Assembly: GCF_004136315.1 (NCBI RefSeq)
Contig: NZ_CP029562.1
Location: forward strand, 6,347,501 to 6,411,500
Direction of reading: 5' to 3'
Source: Mesorhizobium sp. Pch-S
Lineage (GTDB): Bacteria; Pseudomonadota; Alphaproteobacteria; Rhizobiales; Rhizobiaceae
DNA length: 64,000 nucleotides
Below the pieces are notes generated by a model. The model searched no databases. It saw nothing but the letters and a program-made list of their open reading frames with translations, and had not been told where the DNA came from. This document shows, piece after piece, positions 19,573 through 28,401 of the stretch. Numbering within the stretch: the stretch's first letter is position 1; each line of letters opens with the position of its first letter. A program made the position numbers and the translations under genes.

Positions 19573-20218
19573 AGTCATGCTCCAACTTCTGCTGCGGTCA
19601 CTTTGGGAGACCATCCTGATGACCGCGGCATCAGGCTTGATCTCGCTCGTCGCCGGCTTGCCTTTGGGGCTTGCGCTGATCGCGACGGAGCGCGGCGGCA
19701 TCGCCGAAAACCTTTGGGTGAACCGCATCCTCGCCGCCATCATCAACGGTTTCCGTTCGGTGCCCTTCATCATTCTGCTTGTTGCGTTGATCCCGGTGAC
19801 GAGACTGATCGTCGGCACTTCGATCGGCACCTGGGCGGCAATCGTGCCGCTGTCGATCGCTGCGACGCCCTATTACGCCCGCATCGCCGAAGTCTCGCTG
19901 CGCGAAGTCGACCGTGGCCTCATCGAAGCGGCACGCGCCATGGGCGGCAACCGCTGGACGATCATCCGTGAAGTGCTGGTGCCCGAGGCCCTGCCCGGCA
20001 TCGTCGCCGGTTTCACCGTGACGCTGGTGACGCTGGTTGGTGCGTCTGCCATGGCTGGCGCGATCGGCGCCGGCGGGCTCGGCGACCTCGCCATCCGCTA
20101 TGGTTACCAGCGTTTCGAGACCACCGTGATGATTGTCGTGGTGGCGGTGCTGATCGTGCTCGTGTGCGGCATACAGTGGCTGGGTGACCGGCTGGTCGCA
20201 CGGCTGGATCACCGCTGA
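19565..20218 (+). CDS. metI: methionine ABC transporter permease
   Basis: An inner-membrane permease of 217 residues with about five transmembrane helices and the MetI-type EAA motif contacting the ATPase (EAARAMGGNRWTIIREVLVP). The ending GASAMAGAIGAGGLGDLAIR is typical of the family. The ATG at 19565 overlaps the metN stop by eight bases, with AAGGTG upstream, so it is translationally coupled. It completes a D-methionine/L-methionine importer. Confidence 0.95.
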   Translation: MSEVMLQLLLRSLWETILMTAASGLISLVAGLPLGLALIATERGGIAENLWVNRILAAIINGFRSVPFIILLVALIPVTRLIVGTSIGTWAAIVPLSIAATPYYARIAEVSLREVDRGLIEAARAMGGNRWTIIREVLVPEALPGIVAGFTVTLVTLVGASAMAGAIGAGGLGDLAIRYGYQRFETTVMIVVVAVLIVLVCGIQWLGDRLVARLDHR

Positions 20219-20300
20219 ACGGCATCGATGCCGGCTGGTATTCCATGACAGCTTCGCCTATATGGCGCGCATCCCATGGAGTGTGGATGTTTATTTCGTC

Positions 20301-20393
20301 TGAGTCCCGCTAGGGCCCCGACCTTCTCCTGAAGGCGGGGCGAGAGAACCTGAAATCCCGTGCCGCGTTCGCGTGGCTGCGGTTTTTTGTTTT
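20301..20393 (+). ncRNA. candidate structured RNA or attenuator before yjhX
   Basis: Two strong hairpins lie between metI and yjhX. The first is GCCCCG-A-CCTTC paired with GAAGG-CGGGGC around TCCT (20315-20341). The second is GCCGCG-TTCG-CGTGGC (20362-20377), a stem closed by a stable UUCG loop, followed by TGCGG and the T run TTTTTTGTTTT (20383-20393). The second hairpin with its T run looks like an intrinsic terminator. The whole could be the metI terminator, a small RNA, or a leader attenuator of yjhX, whose ATG is 38 bases downstream. I could not assign it to a known family. Confidence 0.4.
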
Positions 20394-20430
20394 GGCCGCT
20401 TCGGCCAGGTTTTCCCGGGACCATTCCAGA

Positions 20431-20688
20431 ATGAACATTTCGCGCTTGGAACAGCGCGTCCTGCACCTGCTCGCGCAGGGCGGACGTATTGAAATCGAAA
20501 AAGACGACAGCCAGAAGATCGAAGCCGTGCACTGCCTGACCCGCGACGGTTGGCGGTATCCGGATTTCGACATTTCGCTCTTCAAGAAACTGAAGCGAAG
20601 GAAAGCGGTCGCTTCCAACAATGGCGGCCCCTATCGCATCACGCGTGAAGGGCTGAGGCTGGTACGTCCACAGCTCGACAACCGTTGA
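20431..20688 (+). CDS. yjhX: YjhX family protein (UPF0386)
   Basis: A protein of 85 residues that matches the YjhX family across its length: MNISRLEQRVLHLLAQGGRI, the CLTRDGWRYPDFD centre and the GGPYRITREGLRLVRPQ end. In E. coli YjhX is the proposed toxin of a yjhX-yjhQ pair. Here no YjhQ-like acetyltransferase is next to it, so toxin function is not supported by context. The family fold is a winged-helix-like domain. The start follows an unusual region with no good Shine-Dalgarno sequence (CATTCCAGA before ATG). Confidence 0.85.
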   Translation: MNISRLEQRVLHLLAQGGRIEIEKDDSQKIEAVHCLTRDGWRYPDFDISLFKKLKRRKAVASNNGGPYRITREGLRLVRPQLDNR

Positions 20689-20710
20689 GCTGTGACTGAC
20701 TACTCAAAAG

Positions 20711-20752
20711 AAAACACCTCCCCATGCCGTCACCGGCATGGGGAGGTGTCGA
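20711..20752. terminator. bidirectional terminator between yjhX and the CBS gene
   Basis: A perfect 16-bp stem, ACACCTCCCCATGCCG, pairs with its complement around TCAC (20714-20749). It sits between two convergent genes, and an A run flanks its left side, giving a T run for the minus strand. Confidence 0.8.
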
Positions 20753-20774
20753 TACCCTCGCTCGGAAGAGGTGA

Positions 20775-21206
20775 TCAAGCCGTGGCGATATAGGCCTTGA
20801 TCTGCTCTGCCTCGCGCTCGACCGTTTCAATGCGCCGCTTGACCACGTCGCCGATCGAGATGATGCCATCGAGCAACCCGTCCTTCTCCACCGGCAGGTG
20901 GCGGAAGCGGCCATTCGTCATGATTTCCATGACTTCGTTGACCGTGTGGCTCGCGTTGCAAATCTTGACCTTCGGCGTCATGACGGCGCGCACCTGAAGG
21001 TCAAGCGCGGCGGCGCCTTCCTTGGCGATCACACGCACCACGTCGCGCTCCGAGAGAATTCCGACGATCTTGCGATCTCCGTTGGTGATGACCAGCGCAC
21101 CAATCCGCCGATCGGCGAGCAATCCGACCGCCTCGGTCAGCGTCGCGTTGGGGCCAAGTGTGACCACGGCGTGGCCCTTCGCCTCAAGAATTGCCTTAAC
21201 AGTCAT
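20775..21206 (-). CDS. CBS domain protein
   Basis: A protein of 143 residues made of two CBS domains forming one Bateman module: first about residues 8-60 (TLTEAVGLLADRRIGALVIT, GILSERDVVRVI), second about 75-130 (VMTPKV, VNEVMEIMTNGRFRHLPV, GIISIGDVVKRRI). Such stand-alone modules bind adenine nucleotides and act as energy or redox sensors for partner proteins. The partner is not identifiable from neighbours. The gene is monocistronic, bounded by a terminator. Confidence 0.92.
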   Translation of the reverse strand: MTVKAILEAKGHAVVTLGPNATLTEAVGLLADRRIGALVITNGDRKIVGILSERDVVRVIAKEGAAALDLQVRAVMTPKVKICNASHTVNEVMEIMTNGRFRHLPVEKDGLLDGIISIGDVVKRRIETVEREAEQIKAYIATA

Positions 21207-21307
21207 GGCGTCCTCCTCTGCAACCCTCCGTCAGCCCCAGGCGGACGGATATTGACGTCAAGCAGGGATATGGTGCGCCGTGACGGGCCGCATTTCAAGT
21301 ATTCCGA

Positions 21308-22033
21308 TCAGCGACCATACACTTGCCTGCGGTCGAAGAAACGCAGTCCCAGGAAGCCGGCGAGGAAGCCACCGATATGAGCCTCCCATGCGATCTGGCT
21401 GTCTTCCCCCGGCACGAAGCCGACCACGCCGGTGACGATGTTGATGATCATCCACACAGCCAGGAAGCTCAGCGTGGCACGCGAGCGGAACACCGCGCGA
21501 AAAGGCAGCAGCGGTCCGGCGAATGCGCCTTTGCCGGACGAGCGATCAACATGGAACGCGAAGCGAGCGGCCGCGCCCATCATGCCGGAAATCGAACCAG
21601 ATGCACCGATCAATGGCGCCTGCGTCTGCGGATGGATGGCAAAAAAGAAGAAGGCCGCAGCGACGCCGGTGACCGCGAAGAACAACGCGAAACGCAAAGC
21701 GCCGATGCGGCTTGCCAGTGGCGAGCCGAAGGCTGCAAGCCAGATCATGTTCACGATAAGATGAGCCCAGCCACCATGCAGGAAGGTGTAGGTGAATGGA
21801 CTGGAGAAAGCATAGAAATCCACGTCGTACTGACCGGAGTAACGGACCGGAATGAACGCCGCACGAATGAGCAGTTCAATGTCCTGCTGCGGTGTCAGCA
21901 CATAAAGACGCAACAGATGAACCGCAGCACAGACGAGGATGACCGCTAGAACGATGGCAGGCAGATTGAAGATCGGCTCGCGCGGCGCAATCTCGTCGTC
22001 CGCGGCTGTCCCCGTCTCTCTCGCCTCGTTCAT
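21308..22033 (-). CDS. rhomboid family intramembrane serine protease
   Basis: A membrane protein of 241 residues with about six transmembrane helices. The rhomboid catalytic dyad is visible: Ser in IGASGSISGMMG and His in AHIGGFLAGFLG. The conserved loop motif HGGWAHLIVNMIWL provides the oxyanion residues. The N-terminal 25 residues are acidic and cytosolic. Substrates of bacterial rhomboids are mostly unknown. A minus-strand terminator lies about 100 bases upstream of the start, meaning another minus-strand transcript ends there. Confidence 0.93.
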   Translation of the reverse strand: MNEARETGTAADDEIAPREPIFNLPAIVLAVILVCAAVHLLRLYVLTPQQDIELLIRAAFIPVRYSGQYDVDFYAFSSPFTYTFLHGGWAHLIVNMIWLAAFGSPLASRIGALRFALFFAVTGVAAAFFFFAIHPQTQAPLIGASGSISGMMGAAARFAFHVDRSSGKGAFAGPLLPFRAVFRSRATLSFLAVWMIINIVTGVVGFVPGEDSQIAWEAHIGGFLAGFLGLRFFDRRQVYGR

Positions 22034-22135
22034 CGTGTCATTCCCGGTTCATGGCCGTCCTGGTGAACTGGCATGTAAGCCAAGGCGCCGCATTACACAA
22101 ACGGGTCGCGTCAGAAACGAATCAAAGTCCGGGAA

Positions 22136-22172
22136 ACAAGAAAAAAGCCGCCCAGGGTTTCCCCTGGACGGC
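22136..22172 (-). terminator. intrinsic terminator, minus strand
   Basis: On the minus strand, GCCGTCCAGGG-GAAA-CCCTGGGCGGC (one mismatch) is followed by TTTTTTCTTGTT. It is a textbook intrinsic terminator, but it ends about 100 bases upstream of the rhomboid start, with no annotated gene before it on that strand. Confidence 0.75.
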
Positions 22173-22260
22173 CGGTCGAGCCCCCATGCTCCCCTGAAAG
22201 CCTTTTGACTGGACTGTCGCCGCCCGAACCGGACAACGACGAAAACTGGAGTGATTTCAA
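22136..22260 (-). ncRNA. candidate small RNA or rhomboid leader attenuator
   Basis: On the minus strand a 10-bp hairpin (GTCGTTGTCC-GGTTC-GGGCGGCGAC, 22240-22216) is followed by a single-stranded G-rich linker, then the terminator at 22172-22136. This hairpin-linker-terminator order is that of many rhizobial Hfq-type small RNAs. The 5' end is my estimate. The only protein gene nearby on this strand starts downstream (22033), so the transcript is either independent or an attenuated leader. The rest of the 22034-22444 gap shows TTAACCTTAA-rich sequence near 22300 that may hold the promoter of the PAS gene. Confidence 0.5.
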
Positions 22261-22444
22261 TCTCGCACGGACAAGTTTGAACGGCAATCTAAACCGTTCG
22301 TTAACCTTAATGACCCGGGCCGGTTAACAAATGGCATCCAGACTGGCACGCATCCTGCTCCGCGTCCCATGTAGGCCATCGGAAAACGCCCAGCTGTTCC
22401 CCGATGGCACATCTGATGGACGGATGGCGCGGAGCATATCGACT

Positions 22445-23086
22445 ATGAACCTGAACGGATCGATCGCACTGTTCCAATATTGGAACCGGCTGCGCCGCGG
22501 CCGCCCGGCCCCCCGGCGAACCGAGGTAGAGCCCGCCGATATCAAGACACTGCTGGCCGACACCTTCATCCTGGAGAGGGATACGCGTGGCGAAGCCGTC
22601 TTTCGGCTGGCCGGCACGAGGTTGTGCGCCACCTATGGCCGCGAGCTGAAGGGTTTCTCCTTCCCTTCGCTCTGGCTGGAAAAGGACCAACGGTTGGTGT
22701 CTCGCCTGATGCAGGGCGTGTTCGAGCAGAATTCGGCGATCCTGATCAGCTATGAAGGCAGAAGCCGTGGCGGCCACGTCTGCCGATTCGAACTTCTGGC
22801 ATTGCCGCTCGATGGTGGCGCTGAGCACCCGCGCTGTCTGGGCGTGGTCAGTACCGCCGAAAAACCATTCTGGCTGGGAGCCGACCCAATCGCCGAAGCG
22901 ACGATCGAATCGATTCGCGTGATCGAGCCGGACAAGGAAATGGCTGCCCTGACGAGCCGGGCGGCGATTGCCGCCCCGTCTCTGGCGCCGACGGAACTCG
23001 GATATGCCAAACCGACCGGAACATACGGCGGCGCCAGGCGCGTGCGCCACCTGGTCGTGCTCGAAGGTGGGCGGGAAGACGAGTAA
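22445..23086 (+). CDS. PAS domain protein (PAS_5 type)
   Basis: From ATG 22445 this is 213 residues. The sequence FQYWNRLRRGRPAPRRTEVEPADIK followed by LADTFILERD and FRLAGTRLCATYGRELKG is the pattern of the alphaproteobacterial PAS_5 family (about residues 5-150). The C-terminal 55 residues are variable. It has no output domain, and its role is unknown. The open frame extends upstream to ATG 22331, but conserved sequence begins at 22445 with GGAG eleven bases before it. It is next to a PilZ protein and a GGDEF-EAL protein, suggesting a signalling link. Confidence 0.85.
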   Translation: MNLNGSIALFQYWNRLRRGRPAPRRTEVEPADIKTLLADTFILERDTRGEAVFRLAGTRLCATYGRELKGFSFPSLWLEKDQRLVSRLMQGVFEQNSAILISYEGRSRGGHVCRFELLALPLDGGAEHPRCLGVVSTAEKPFWLGADPIAEATIESIRVIEPDKEMAALTSRAAIAAPSLAPTELGYAKPTGTYGGARRVRHLVVLEGGREDE

Positions 23087-23193
23087 ATGCTCTAAGCTGA
23101 CGTTAACATTTTCAGCTTTTTTAACTTCTCATCATGTAGCGTTCCGCTGAAATTCCTCGCAACGGCGCAGGAATGCCAACGAGGTAACGAGCG

Positions 23194-23814
23194 GTGATGA
23201 GGTCAGCGGCGATCGACCAGGCGCCGGCGGCGGCTGAAAGACGCAACTTTCAGCGCGTTCGCGTGAAGATCTATGGCCGCTTCATGCTCGAGGATCGCAC
23301 CGAGCATCCTTGCCAGGTCATCGACATGTCGCCCGGCAACGTGGCTCTTCGCGCCGACCGTGTCGGTGATCCCGGCGAGAAGGTGATCGCATATCTGGAT
23401 CATATCGGCCGCATCGAAGGTGTGGTGACACGCCGCCTGCAGGACGGTTTCGCCATGACGGTGGTGGCCTCCGAGCGCAAACGCGACAAGCTGGCCGCGC
23501 AGCTCACCTGGCTCGCCAACAAGCACGAACTCGATCTGCCGGAAGATCGCCGCCATGAACGCGTCGCACCACGCAATCCAATGAGCGTGCTGCAGCTTTC
23601 GGACGGACGACAGTATCAGTGCCGCATCATCGATCTGTCGCTGTCGGGCGCGGCCATCGAAATCGACGTCAAGCCGGCCAAGGGCGTTCAGGTGGTGCTG
23701 GGCACCATGCGAGGCCAAGTCGTACGCCATTTCGAAGAAGGCATCGCTATCGAGTTCGCGGTCGTACAACGTCCGGAAACGCTCGATTCCGAGTTCAATC
23801 GGCCGCGGACCTAG
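23194..23814 (+). CDS. tandem PilZ domain protein
   Basis: A protein of 206 residues with two PilZ domains (about 15-95 and 115-195), the c-di-GMP-binding fold. Domain 1 has RRNFQR (RxxxR) and DMSPGN, which departs from the D/N-x-S-x-x-G consensus. Domain 2 has DRRHER and DLSLSG, a full match, so the second is the likelier ligand-binding unit. The start is GTG 23194 or ATG 23197. It is convergent with a giant GGDEF-EAL gene. Its stop codon overlaps a palindromic repeat. Confidence 0.88.
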   Translation: MMRSAAIDQAPAAAERRNFQRVRVKIYGRFMLEDRTEHPCQVIDMSPGNVALRADRVGDPGEKVIAYLDHIGRIEGVVTRRLQDGFAMTVVASERKRDKLAAQLTWLANKHELDLPEDRRHERVAPRNPMSVLQLSDGRQYQCRIIDLSLSGAAIEIDVKPAKGVQVVLGTMRGQVVRHFEEGIAIEFAVVQRPETLDSEFNRPRT

Positions 23815-23920
23815 AGCGTTTCCGTTTTTCACGGAAACGCGGAAATGCTCTAAGCTTTTGTTTTAGCCGCATTTTTGTAACGCCAAGTGATTCCACTTGG
23901 CTACAAAATGCTCTAGCCGC
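23813..23920. repeat. intergenic palindromic repeat cluster
   Basis: AGAGCGTTTCCG-TTTTTCA-CGGAAACGC begins inside the PilZ stop codon, then AAATGCTCTAAG. A second hairpin GCCAAGTG-ATTC-CACTTGGC (23882-23901), flanked by TTTGTA/TACAAA, and another AAATGCTCTAG follow. Related pieces occur at 23086-23096, 15161-15172 and 49229-49257, so this is a dispersed element of the rhizobial mosaic type, possibly also a bidirectional terminator here. Confidence 0.65.
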
Positions 23921-23973
23921 CTGCCCAAAGCCTGGTGCGTTGGTCGGCACCACGCAGTTACGTCGACGCTTGA

Positions 23974-26900
23974 TCAGAAAATCGTCTCCAGCGGCTGCGG
24001 CATGGCGATCGCATAACCCTGTGCCTGGTCTATGCCCATGGCCTTGACCAGTTCGAGTGTTTTCTTGTCCTCGACCTGCTCGGCAACGGTTATCGCACCC
24101 AGGCGGTGACCAACGGCATTGATCGATTCCACGATGGCACGGTCAAGGTCGTTTTCAGTGACTTGCCGGATGAAGCTGCCGTCGATTTTCAGACCATTGA
24201 CCGGAAACTGCCTCAGATAGCTGAACGAGCTCAGACCTGTGCCGAAATCATCCAGGATCACGCCGCAGCCAGCCGTGCGCGCCTTGGACAGGAACTGCTT
24301 GGCTGCCGACAGATTGTTCATCACGGCGGTTTCGGTGATTTCGAAATGCAGCCGCCTCGGCGACAGGCCGGACCGCTCCAGTTCTTCCTGCAGGAAAGGC
24401 CACAGGAATGGGTCGTTGAGTGAATTGGCCGACAGGTTGATGGCGAAAGACAGATGTTCGGCTGACGCCAGGCGTTCCCCAAAGTCGCGGAAGGTGGTGC
24501 GGATGACCCAGCGGTCGATGTTGCCCATCAGGTCATAGTGCTCGGATGCCGGAATAAAGGCCGAAGGCTCGACGATGCCGCCATCGTCTCCAAGCATCCT
24601 GAGCAGGATTTCATAATGCGAATAACCGTTTGAGCGACCGTTGAGGTCGCTTACCTTCTGGGCAAACAGTCGAAACCGGTTGGCTTCGATCGCGTTGCGA
24701 ATGCCTGCGGCCACCTGAACCTGGCGATGGTTGCGATGTGCCTCACTGCCTGCGCCGCCGTAGACCGACACCTGGTTGCGGCCCGCAGTCTTGGCCGTGT
24801 AGCAGGCGATGTCCGCCTGGCTCATCAGTTCATCGATACGCAATCCCTCAGGACCGACGAGGGTCAGGCCGACGCTGGCCCCGATCCGGTAGGTTCGCTC
24901 ATCCCAGACGAATTCGAGGGCCGCGAGTTGACGCAGAAGCAGCAGCGCAAGCTTCTCACCATCGGACGCGCCGCATTCATACAGCAGCAGGCCGAACTCG
25001 TCTCCTCCCAGACGGGCGACGATGTCGTCTTCGCGGCATACCCGGCGCATCACATTTGCGACTTCCCGCAGCAATGCATCGCCGGCGGCATGGCCGGCTG
25101 TGTCATTGACCAGCTTGAAGCGATCGAGGTCGATGAAGCACATGACGTGCTGCTGGCCGCGTGAACGAACCTGCTCGCTGGCAATTCTCAACTCCCGCTC
25201 AAAAGCAGTGCGATTGGGCAAGCCGGTCAGGCTGTCATGACTGGCCGAGTGTTCCAGTGCCTGCTGCAGCGTGCGGGCTTTGGTGACGTCCTGAAACACC
25301 AGCACGGCACCAATGATCTCGCCGGAAGCCGTGCGCACCGGCGCAGCGGAATCGCGGACACTGCGACGTTCGCCGTCGCGCCCGATCAGGGTCGCCGCGT
25401 CGCTGAGATAGAAAGGTTGTAGTCGGGCGAGACAGGTTTCGACCGGGTCGGGGATCGGATCGCCGGTCTGCTCGTCGACGATGCGGAAAACGTCGCGCAA
25501 AGGCATGCCCGCCGCCTCACTCGCCAGCCAGCCGGTCATCTGTTCGGCGACCGGGTTCATGAAAGTGATGCGCGCTTGCGCGTCGGTTGAAATCACCGAG
25601 TCGCCGATCGAATGCAGCGTGATGCGCAGCCGTTCCTTTTCCTCGAACACGGCCTGGGTCAGGTCGATGTGATCGGTGATGTCCCAATTCATGCCGACCG
25701 CACGCAAGGGAGCACCGCTTTCGTCCCGCGATAATTTGGCGAGCGACCGGATATGACGCATCACGCCCGAATGCTGACGCCGGATGCGCACATCCATGGA
25801 AAAAATCGACGTTTCCTGGACCCCGAGTTCATAGCGACGCAGTACCTCAGGCACGTCGTCGGGGTGGATGAACGTCAACCAGTGATCTAGGGTGCCGTCG
25901 AAATCCTCCGGCGACAACTCGTACAGCTCGTACATGCGCTCGTCCCAGGTGAACTTCCCCGTCGCGAAATCGAGCTCGAAAATACCAGCCTCGGACGCCT
26001 CGACGGCAAGTTGCAGACGCTGGTTCAGCGCCACGACCGCCTGCTCTGCCTCCTTGCGCGCGGTGATGTCGGTGTGAGTGCCGATACAGCGGAGCGGCTT
26101 GCCCGCCTCATCCCTTTCGATCACCTTGCCGCGGTCGTAGATCCAGCACCATGTACCGTCCTTCGCCAGCATGCGGTGCTCGAGGACAAAGTCGGTGGTT
26201 TCGCCGCTGAGATGTCTTTCGATGATCTCCATGCAACGCGGCAAATCCTCCGGGTGAACATGATCCGACCAATCGCTGACAGCGTTGCCGATATCGTCTT
26301 CCTCGTAGCCCAGCATGCTTTTCCAGCGCGGGGAGTAGAAAACGTGGCCGGTCTCCAGATTCCAGTCCCAGATGCCGTCGCCAGCACCATCGACGGCGAA
26401 TTGCCAGCGCATTTCGCTCCTGCGCAGCGCCGCTTCCGCAGCCTTGGCCTCGGTAATGTCACGCGAAATGCCGACGATGCCGACGATCTCGCCCTTTTCG
26501 TCCAGACGAGGTGCCTTGGTCGACGAATAGGTTCGCATGACGCCATCGACCAGCACGGTCTCCTCGACCGTGAATGGCTTCCCGGTCTCCATCACGTGCC
26601 TGTCGTGAACAACGACGGTCTCTGCCGTGGCCCTCGGAAACACCTGGTGGTCAAAGCGGCCCAGAATATCGGCGCTCGAGCGACCTGCCAGTTGCTCGAC
26701 GGATTTGTTGGTGAGCAGGTAGCGGCCCTCGGCGTCCTTGGCGTAGATCAGGTCCGGTGTGCCGCGCATCACGGCCTCCAGGAGAGCCAGTGCATCGTGC
26801 AACTGCTTGGAGCGCTCGATCTGCTCGGTGATGTCCCAGCAGACACCGACAAAACGCCGGACCACGCCCTCCGGTCCGCGGATTGCCTTGGTTGCAACGC

Positions 26901-28401
26901 GAATATGATGAACCTCGCCCGACGCGGGATGAACCGCCCTGTATTCGATCGACGTGAAGGTGTCGCGTGATTCCGCGAAGTGGCGGGTTCGCTCGCGCAC
27001 GCGCGCAATGTCTTCCGGATGGAGCAGCTTGAAGAAGCCTTCCCGCGATCCGTCATAGGTTCCCGGCGTCACGCCGTGCAGCGCAAAGGCGCGCGCGTCC
27101 CATCTGCGCACACCGGTCGAATAGTCCATGTCGAAGGTGCCTATATGACCCGCTTCGAGAGCAAGCTGCAGGTGATCGGTGACACTGGAGAGCTGGTCCA
27201 GCGTCTCGCTGAGTTCAGTCGCCCGCTCCACATCGCCGGTAATGTCCCAGCAGGCACCGATACCGCGGCGCACCAAACCATCCTCGTCGCGCAGGAGACG
27301 AACCGAAACCCGGATGTGGCGATAGGCGCCCGGCACCTCCAGCTTGACGCGATAGTCCGTCTGATAGCTTTCCTGCTCCGCCAAAGCTGCATTCCGAACC
27401 TGCTCTACCTTGATCACATCATCAGGGTGGAGCAGGCGATTGAAGCCCTCGACGGTGCCATCAAAGGTTTTATCGCTGACCGCATGCAATTCATGCGTGC
27501 GCGCATCCCAGTGCCGAAAGCCTGATGGGAAATCGACGTGGAAGATACCGATACCGCCGGTTTCCAACGCGATGTCGAGACGCTCGGAAGCATCTGCGAG
27601 CTGCTCTTCGATCTCCTTTTGATGCGAAATATCGGTGATGGCCCCAACCAGGCGCAGGGATCGCCCCTCCGGTGTGCGCTTGACGACCTTGCCGCGCGCA
27701 CGAATCCAGACCCAGTGTCCGTCCTCGTGCAGAAGCCTGTAGGTTTCATCATGGGAGGCCCGACGTCCCAGGACGACATCCCGGACCGACTCGCGGACAC
27801 GGTCACGATCATCCGGGTGGGTCCGTGCAAGCCACTCGGATTCATCGACCTCAAGCTCTCCGGCCTCCTGACCGACCATCGTCCTGATCTGGGGGGAAAC
27901 CCACATACGACGACCGAGAATGTCGGTGTCCCACACCGCTTGATCCGCCCCCGAAAGCGCATGGCTCCAGCGCCATTCGTTTTCCACCGAACGTTGTTCT
28001 GCCTGCTTCTGGACTTCGATGTCGGTGATTTGGAGCACAAAGCGGAATGCGGTGTCGCCTGCGCTCTCTTCCAGAGGAGAGATGCTGATCAGTCCGTGGC
28101 GAAGATCCCCGTCGGCACGCTTGTATCGGCATTCAGCATTTACGACAGACAGCAGCGGTTCGGCGAAGGGACCGCGATCGCCGGCCTGAAAGACATCCGC
28201 CAACGACAGGCCGATGCAATTCTCCGGCTCCAGGTCGAGCAACGCACCAAAAGCACGATTTGCAAAGAGACACTGCCCGCCATTGCCAAGCAACGCCATC
28301 GGGGTAGCAGCTCGATCGATGATGCCGCGCAGCAGACTGACATCATCGGGAAGAACCGGTGACTGGCGATGGCTCAACCTTTGCTTGGCGTCCTCGTCCA
28401 T
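23974..28401 (-). CDS. multi-PAS sensor diguanylate cyclase/phosphodiesterase (GGDEF-EAL)
   Basis: 1475 residues and no transmembrane segment, so a cytoplasmic sensor. I count eight PAS folds (about 20-130, 145-260, 270-390, 405-525, 535-650, 660-780, 795-910, 925-1040), most of the PAS_3 type ending in a PAC motif such as GACWDITG or GTHTDITA. A GGDEF domain follows (ARLGGDEFG near 1132, intact), then an EAL domain from about 1215. The EAL signature reads EIL, but the other catalytic residues are kept (INLSANS, EITETAV, DDFGTGLSS, LKIDGSFI, AEQVED). Both synthesis and hydrolysis of c-di-GMP are possible. Confidence 0.95.
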   Translation of the reverse strand: MDEDAKQRLSHRQSPVLPDDVSLLRGIIDRAATPMALLGNGGQCLFANRAFGALLDLEPENCIGLSLADVFQAGDRGPFAEPLLSVVNAECRYKRADGDLRHGLISISPLEESAGDTAFRFVLQITDIEVQKQAEQRSVENEWRWSHALSGADQAVWDTDILGRRMWVSPQIRTMVGQEAGELEVDESEWLARTHPDDRDRVRESVRDVVLGRRASHDETYRLLHEDGHWVWIRARGKVVKRTPEGRSLRLVGAITDISHQKEIEEQLADASERLDIALETGGIGIFHVDFPSGFRHWDARTHELHAVSDKTFDGTVEGFNRLLHPDDVIKVEQVRNAALAEQESYQTDYRVKLEVPGAYRHIRVSVRLLRDEDGLVRRGIGACWDITGDVERATELSETLDQLSSVTDHLQLALEAGHIGTFDMDYSTGVRRWDARAFALHGVTPGTYDGSREGFFKLLHPEDIARVRERTRHFAESRDTFTSIEYRAVHPASGEVHHIRVATKAIRGPEGVVRRFVGVCWDITEQIERSKQLHDALALLEAVMRGTPDLIYAKDAEGRYLLTNKSVEQLAGRSSADILGRFDHQVFPRATAETVVVHDRHVMETGKPFTVEETVLVDGVMRTYSSTKAPRLDEKGEIVGIVGISRDITEAKAAEAALRRSEMRWQFAVDGAGDGIWDWNLETGHVFYSPRWKSMLGYEEDDIGNAVSDWSDHVHPEDLPRCMEIIERHLSGETTDFVLEHRMLAKDGTWCWIYDRGKVIERDEAGKPLRCIGTHTDITARKEAEQAVVALNQRLQLAVEASEAGIFELDFATGKFTWDERMYELYELSPEDFDGTLDHWLTFIHPDDVPEVLRRYELGVQETSIFSMDVRIRRQHSGVMRHIRSLAKLSRDESGAPLRAVGMNWDITDHIDLTQAVFEEKERLRITLHSIGDSVISTDAQARITFMNPVAEQMTGWLASEAAGMPLRDVFRIVDEQTGDPIPDPVETCLARLQPFYLSDAATLIGRDGERRSVRDSAAPVRTASGEIIGAVLVFQDVTKARTLQQALEHSASHDSLTGLPNRTAFERELRIASEQVRSRGQQHVMCFIDLDRFKLVNDTAGHAAGDALLREVANVMRRVCREDDIVARLGGDEFGLLLYECGASDGEKLALLLLRQLAALEFVWDERTYRIGASVGLTLVGPEGLRIDELMSQADIACYTAKTAGRNQVSVYGGAGSEAHRNHRQVQVAAGIRNAIEANRFRLFAQKVSDLNGRSNGYSHYEILLRMLGDDGGIVEPSAFIPASEHYDLMGNIDRWVIRTTFRDFGERLASAEHLSFAINLSANSLNDPFLWPFLQEELERSGLSPRRLHFEITETAVMNNLSAAKQFLSKARTAGCGVILDDFGTGLSSFSYLRQFPVNGLKIDGSFIRQVTENDLDRAIVESINAVGHRLGAITVAEQVEDKKTLELVKAMGIDQAQGYAIAMPQPLETIF

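Noticed and set aside
22331..22444. The longer N-terminus for the PAS_5 protein.
   Set aside because: The extra 38 codons have no similarity to the family; conserved sequence starts at 22445.
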